Assembly (NCBI RefSeq): GCF_000189395.1 | Contig: NZ_AEPB01000023.1 | Coordinates: 1 to 35,570 of the forward strand | DNA: 35,570 nt | Source: Planococcus donghaensis MPA1U2 | GTDB lineage: Bacteria; Bacillota; Bacilli; Bacillales_A; Planococcaceae | Direction of reading: 5' to 3' | Part shown: positions 34,176 through 35,570 of the stretch, piece by piece | Layout of the letters: the number at the start of each line of letters is the position of its first letter | Numbering within the stretch: position 1 is the first letter of the stretch | Position numbers and translations under genes: made by a program | Notes under the pieces: generated by a model | Seen by the model: only the letters and a program-made list of their open reading frames with translations | The model's database searches: none | What the model was told of the DNA's origin: nothing

Positions 34176-35297
34176 TTGAAAAAAAGTATATGGGTCTTAC
34201 TACTAGTAATCTTAAGTTTAGGATTACTGACAGCTTGTACGGATAGAGCCACGCCGCCAAAAGAAGAAAGCAACGACAGTCAAAAAGACCAAGAAAAGTC
34301 AGAACAGCCAATGGTCATCGAAAATGGCGAAGAAGTCATGCGTGTCCATTATATCGATGTGGGTCAAGGAGATTCCACATTGTTGGAAGTTGAAGGGTTT
34401 TCAATATTAATTGATGCGGGAAATTGGAAATCAACTGAAGTTATCGATTACTTAAAGCAGCAAGAGATTAAGAATATTGATATTGTTGTCGGGACTCATC
34501 CAGATGCTGATCATATTGGGCAGCTGGCACAGGTGATTGGGGAATTTGATGTTGGTGAAGTATGGATGTCTGGCAATTCAAGTAGCTCTGCTACGTTCAC
34601 AAATGCGTTGCAGGCAATCGAAGCGAGTGACACAGAATATGTGGAACCAAGAACGGGCGATGTTTTTGATGTCGGTTCTCTTCAAATCGAAGTGCTGCAC
34701 CCAAGCGAAATCACCGGTTCCCCTAACGAAGAATCCGTATCATTGAAAATGACATATGGAGATGTCGGATTTATCTTTACTGGAGATGCAGGGGTTAAAG
34801 AAGAACAAGAAATGATTGATACAGACATTGATCTCAATGCGGAAATTCTACATCTAGGACATCACGGTTCTAACACATCAACAAGTTTGGCATTTCTAAA
34901 GGCCGTGACTCCTGAAATTGCGATTTATAGTGCTGGAGCTGAAAATTCGTATGGGCACCCGCATGCAGAAGTAATTGCAGCTGTGGAAAATACAGGAGCG
35001 GAAGTGTATGGAACAGATGTAAATGGCACGATTGTAGTGGAAACAGACGGTAAGTCGTATAACGTTAACACGCAACAAGAAGGTGTGCCTACAGAAGGAC
35101 AAAATCGATGCATTGATATAAACATCGCGTCCTCAGCAGAATTACAAGAGATTTCAGGAATAGGCGAAACGTATGCAAAATCAATTATTGATAAGCGACC
35201 ATTTGAAAACATAGAACAATTAGTCGACATTAAAGGAATTGGCCAAGGCACACTAGATGATATTCTAGAACAGGGCCTAGCTTGCATAGGAGGGTAA
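34176..35297 (+). CDS. Lipoprotein fusing ComEC-like MBL domain to ComEA-like HhH
   Basis: A 373-residue lipoprotein: signal peptide with lipobox LLTAC (Cys21), a polar linker (22-53), then a metallo-beta-lactamase-fold domain (about 54-300) like the extracellular nuclease-type domain of ComEC. Visible motifs are VHYIDVGQGDS (57-67), the metal site HPDADH (108-113), FTGDAG (201-206), GHHGS (228-232) and a final His in YGHPHAE (259-265). The C-terminus (313-368) has two helix-hairpin-helix elements, ISGIG and IKGIG, with the ComEA-type start DINIASSAELQEISGIG. Cys312 and Cys370 bracket the HhH part and could form a disulfide. It is predicted to hydrolyse or process DNA at the outer membrane face, but this is inference. 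The start is TTG behind GGGAGTG. The DUF3006 gene begins two bases after the stop. Confidence 0.88.
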   Translation: MKKSIWVLLLVILSLGLLTACTDRATPPKEESNDSQKDQEKSEQPMVIENGEEVMRVHYIDVGQGDSTLLEVEGFSILIDAGNWKSTEVIDYLKQQEIKNIDIVVGTHPDADHIGQLAQVIGEFDVGEVWMSGNSSSSATFTNALQAIEASDTEYVEPRTGDVFDVGSLQIEVLHPSEITGSPNEESVSLKMTYGDVGFIFTGDAGVKEEQEMIDTDIDLNAEILHLGHHGSNTSTSLAFLKAVTPEIAIYSAGAENSYGHPHAEVIAAVENTGAEVYGTDVNGTIVVETDGKSYNVNTQQEGVPTEGQNRCIDINIASSAELQEISGIGETYAKSIIDKRPFENIEQLVDIKGIGQGTLDDILEQGLACIGG

Positions 35298-35299
35298 AG

Positions 35300-35566
35300 A
35301 TGATGAAAGGGATTTTGGACCGTATTGAAGATGATCGATATGCAGTCATTTTAGTAGAAGAAGAAGAAGGACTTGAATTGATCTTACCTGTCAACCGATT
35401 GCCAGCCGGAAGTCAAGTCAATTCCTGGTTTACTATCGATTCAGAAAATGGTCAGCTAGCCGTCACATTAGACCACAAAACGTCCTTTATAAAAGATAGG
35501 CAGGCTGAGGAATTGATCGCAAGACTGAGAAAGAAGAAAACGCGTAGCCGCTTTAAGCGGGAATAA
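35300..35566 (+). CDS. DUF3006 protein
   Basis: An 88-residue cytoplasmic protein with the DUF3006 pattern: MKGILDRIEDDRYAVILVE, then a conserved LILPVNRLPAGSQVNSW, a small beta-barrel-like arrangement of alternating hydrophobic strands. A basic C-terminal tail follows (RLRKKKTRSRFKRE), which could bind nucleic acid. The function is unknown. Such genes often stand beside ComEC-like MBL genes, as I recall, and here it follows one by two bases with AGGAGGG directly upstream. Two adjacent ATG codons (35300 and 35303) are possible starts. Confidence 0.82.
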   Translation: MMKGILDRIEDDRYAVILVEEEEGLELILPVNRLPAGSQVNSWFTIDSENGQLAVTLDHKTSFIKDRQAEELIARLRKKKTRSRFKRE

Positions 35567-35570
35567 AAAA

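Noticed and set aside
1-35570. CRISPR array, tRNA, rRNA, riboswitch, insertion sequence or prophage genes
   Set aside because: No regularly spaced repeats, cloverleaf or conserved RNA motifs, transposase, integrase or phage structural genes could be seen.

Overview
The window reads as chromosome of a low-GC Gram-positive bacterium of the order Bacillales, most likely a Planococcaceae (Planococcus-like). The basis is the gene content (type II pantothenate kinase CoaW, YvbH, a DUF948 protein, Sco lipoprotein, FtfL/Fhs, a glgBCDAP operon), strong AGGAGG-type ribosome binding sites with several TTG/GTG starts, lipoboxes, a sortase-like signal and sigma-B-type promoters. No rRNA, tRNA, CRISPR, phage or transposase gene was seen. 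The genus is inferred from recall, not from a search.

Layout. 1-1.3 kb: the end of a sortase-anchored surface protein, then a CopC-type copper protein. 1.4-5.6 kb: PAS-GGDEF diguanylate cyclase, small MscS channel, DUF948 stress protein behind a sigma-B-like promoter, coaW, nitroreductase. 5.7-8.4 kb: hemY/cgoX and a LysM x3-NlpC/P60 endopeptidase. 8.7-13.6 kb: acyl-CoA ligase plus hotdog thioesterase, a protein built of 23-residue tryptophan repeats, and fhs. 13.8-16.0 kb: a small orphan protein, a DUF4139 protein and yvbH. 16.0-21.8 kb: membrane-anchored esterase, a probable dead M50 (site-2 protease) homologue, an extradiol-type VOC dioxygenase, proline dehydrogenase and a polytopic membrane protein. 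21.8-22.4 kb: a gene-free composite inverted repeat preceded by an orphan sigma-A promoter. 22.4-25.2 kb: aroK, 6-phosphogluconolactonase, and a sco operon with a two-cysteine membrane protein. 25.4-34.1 kb: the glycogen operon glgB-glgC-glgD-glgA-glgP, with overlapping or tightly spaced genes, followed 19 bases later by an SDR. 34.2-35.6 kb: a lipoprotein fusing a ComEC-like metallo-beta-lactamase domain to a ComEA-like helix-hairpin-helix, paired with a DUF3006 gene.

How they work together. The glg genes form one complete glycogen synthesis and breakdown unit: GlgC/GlgD make ADP-glucose, GlgA polymerises, GlgB branches and GlgP releases glucose-1-phosphate. CopC and Sco are both extracytoplasmic copper proteins but sit 23 kb apart. 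Most other genes are single units separated by clear hairpin terminators, many of them bidirectional between convergent genes.

The points most worth a second look are the SDR whose catalytic Asn and Lys appear exchanged, the inactive M50-like membrane protein, the tryptophan-repeat protein, the MBL-HhH lipoprotein, and the 460-base nested inverted repeat with its orphan promoter.
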